DNA of 32,825 bases, taken from NCBI GenBank assembly GCA_000802045.1, contig JUEF01000143.1, positions 1-32,825 of the forward strand. The letters are read 5' to 3'. This DNA is from Peptococcaceae bacterium BICA1-8. Its GTDB lineage: Bacteria; Bacillota; Peptococcia; Peptococcales; BICA1-8. The notes beneath the pieces are model-generated. The model worked only from the letters and a program-made list of their open reading frames with translations. It made no database searches and was not told where the DNA came from. This document shows, piece by piece, positions 32,312 to 32,825 of this stretch. The stretch's first letter is position 1. Each line of letters starts with the position of its first letter. The translations under genes were made by a program, and so were the position numbers.

Positions 32312-32825
32312 CCTGTCGCCCATATGTTACTCAAAAAGAAGCATCACAATCCACTAAGTCAGCAGGGGATTATGATAAATTTATCAAATTTTTTGTTATT
32401 CAAATGAATGAGCGTTTTGGTGTAGGTGGTATAAAGGGTGGCTCCGGTACTATATATGAGAATTGTCAAAGGGTTGAAAAAAGCTATCAGGAAGCCTTAA
32501 CTCTTTTAGAGATGAAGGAGAAATTTCCAAAAGAAACGGAATTAATTTTCTCCTATCAGGAGCTAGGCATATACCGATTTATCCCTGTGCTTTGGGAGAT
32601 GAGGAAAAGTGACGGCTTTGAAAATCAGTCTTTGAAATGTCTTTTAGAGTATGATGCCCGCCATAAAACCCAGCTTTATAAAACCCTAGAGGTTTATTTA
32701 GAGAATGATAGTAAAATTAATGAGACGGCAAACCTATTGCATATTCATGCTAATACCCTCAGCTACAGATTAAAAAGAATTTGTGAAATAGCTGAGGTCA
32801 ATCTGGATGATTACAATCAAAAAAT
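32299..32825 (+). pseudogene. PucR/CdaR-type regulator, 5'-truncated, runs off the window
   Basis: The frame is open from 32299 to the window end, about 175 codons, with no clear ribosome site. It contains the end of a CdaR GGDEF-like domain (SGTIYENCQRVEKSYQEAL) and the C-terminal helix-turn-helix (INETANLLHIHANTLSYRLK and RICEIAEVNLDDYNQK). The N-terminal sensor half of such regulators is absent. It may be a remnant or a short regulator starting at the ATG at 32404. Such proteins activate catabolic genes, so it may be the older regulator displaced at the cluster edge. Confidence 0.65.

Overview
The window is AT-rich and comes from an anaerobic, endospore-forming Firmicute of the Clostridia type. 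This rests on a Spo0E-like phosphatase, DUF3231 proteins, a Tyr/Asn-rich cupin that looks spore-associated, strong AGGAGG ribosome sites, and a tungsten- and flavin-based anaerobic metabolism with no oxygen-dependent enzyme. A relative of the Peptococcaceae or Syntrophomonas-like syntrophs fits best, but no species can be read from the sequence.

Layout. 1-960: RNase P RNA with a terminator, a short tandem repeat and a bidirectional terminator. 957-1520 (-): cupin protein. 2190-5436 (+): a Moco/Tuco-type riboswitch and two terminator hairpins leading the tungstate ABC transporter tupABC, with a large hairpin between tupA and tupB. 5500-10400 (mostly -): an accessory, partly decayed stretch with two small membrane proteins, a Spo0E-like protein, a LysE-type exporter, DUF3231 genes (one frameshifted), relics of an integrase, of a DUF3231 gene and of a membrane protein, and a duplicated ~110 bp module carrying a terminator.

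10730-32311 (+): a co-directional catabolic cluster bounded by two identical 23-bp direct repeats. Block one (11088-22317) encodes butyryl-CoA-type dehydrogenase, AtoDA-type CoA-transferase, a FabD-like acyltransferase, 3-hydroxybutyryl-CoA dehydrogenase, crotonase, an M24 peptidase, a soluble chemoreceptor-like protein, EtfBA and a membrane Fe-S oxidoreductase of the Etf:quinone type. Next comes a sigma-54 activator (CBS-like/PAS/PAS/AAA+/HTH). Block two (24790-32096) encodes an AbfT-type CoA-transferase, a 4-hydroxybutyryl-CoA dehydratase-family flavoprotein, a permease, a 2x[4Fe-4S] ferredoxin, a tungsten aldehyde:ferredoxin oxidoreductase and a C_GCAxxG_C_C protein. Each block starts with a near-perfect -24/-12 promoter, and each has the same 18-bp dyad (TGATG-N8-CATCA) 135-170 bp upstream.

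Inferred role: an acid enters through the permease and is activated by CoA transfer. It passes through C4 acyl-CoA intermediates, and electrons leave via EtfAB to the membrane oxidoreductase and menaquinone; the oxidoreductase of block two links aldehydes to ferredoxin using tungsten supplied by TupABC. The most striking point is that the dehydratase-family protein lacks nearly all iron-sulfur and catalytic residues known for 4-hydroxybutyryl-CoA dehydratase, so the true substrate is open. No thiolase is present. The window ends in a cupin remnant and the 3' part of a PucR/CdaR-type regulator.
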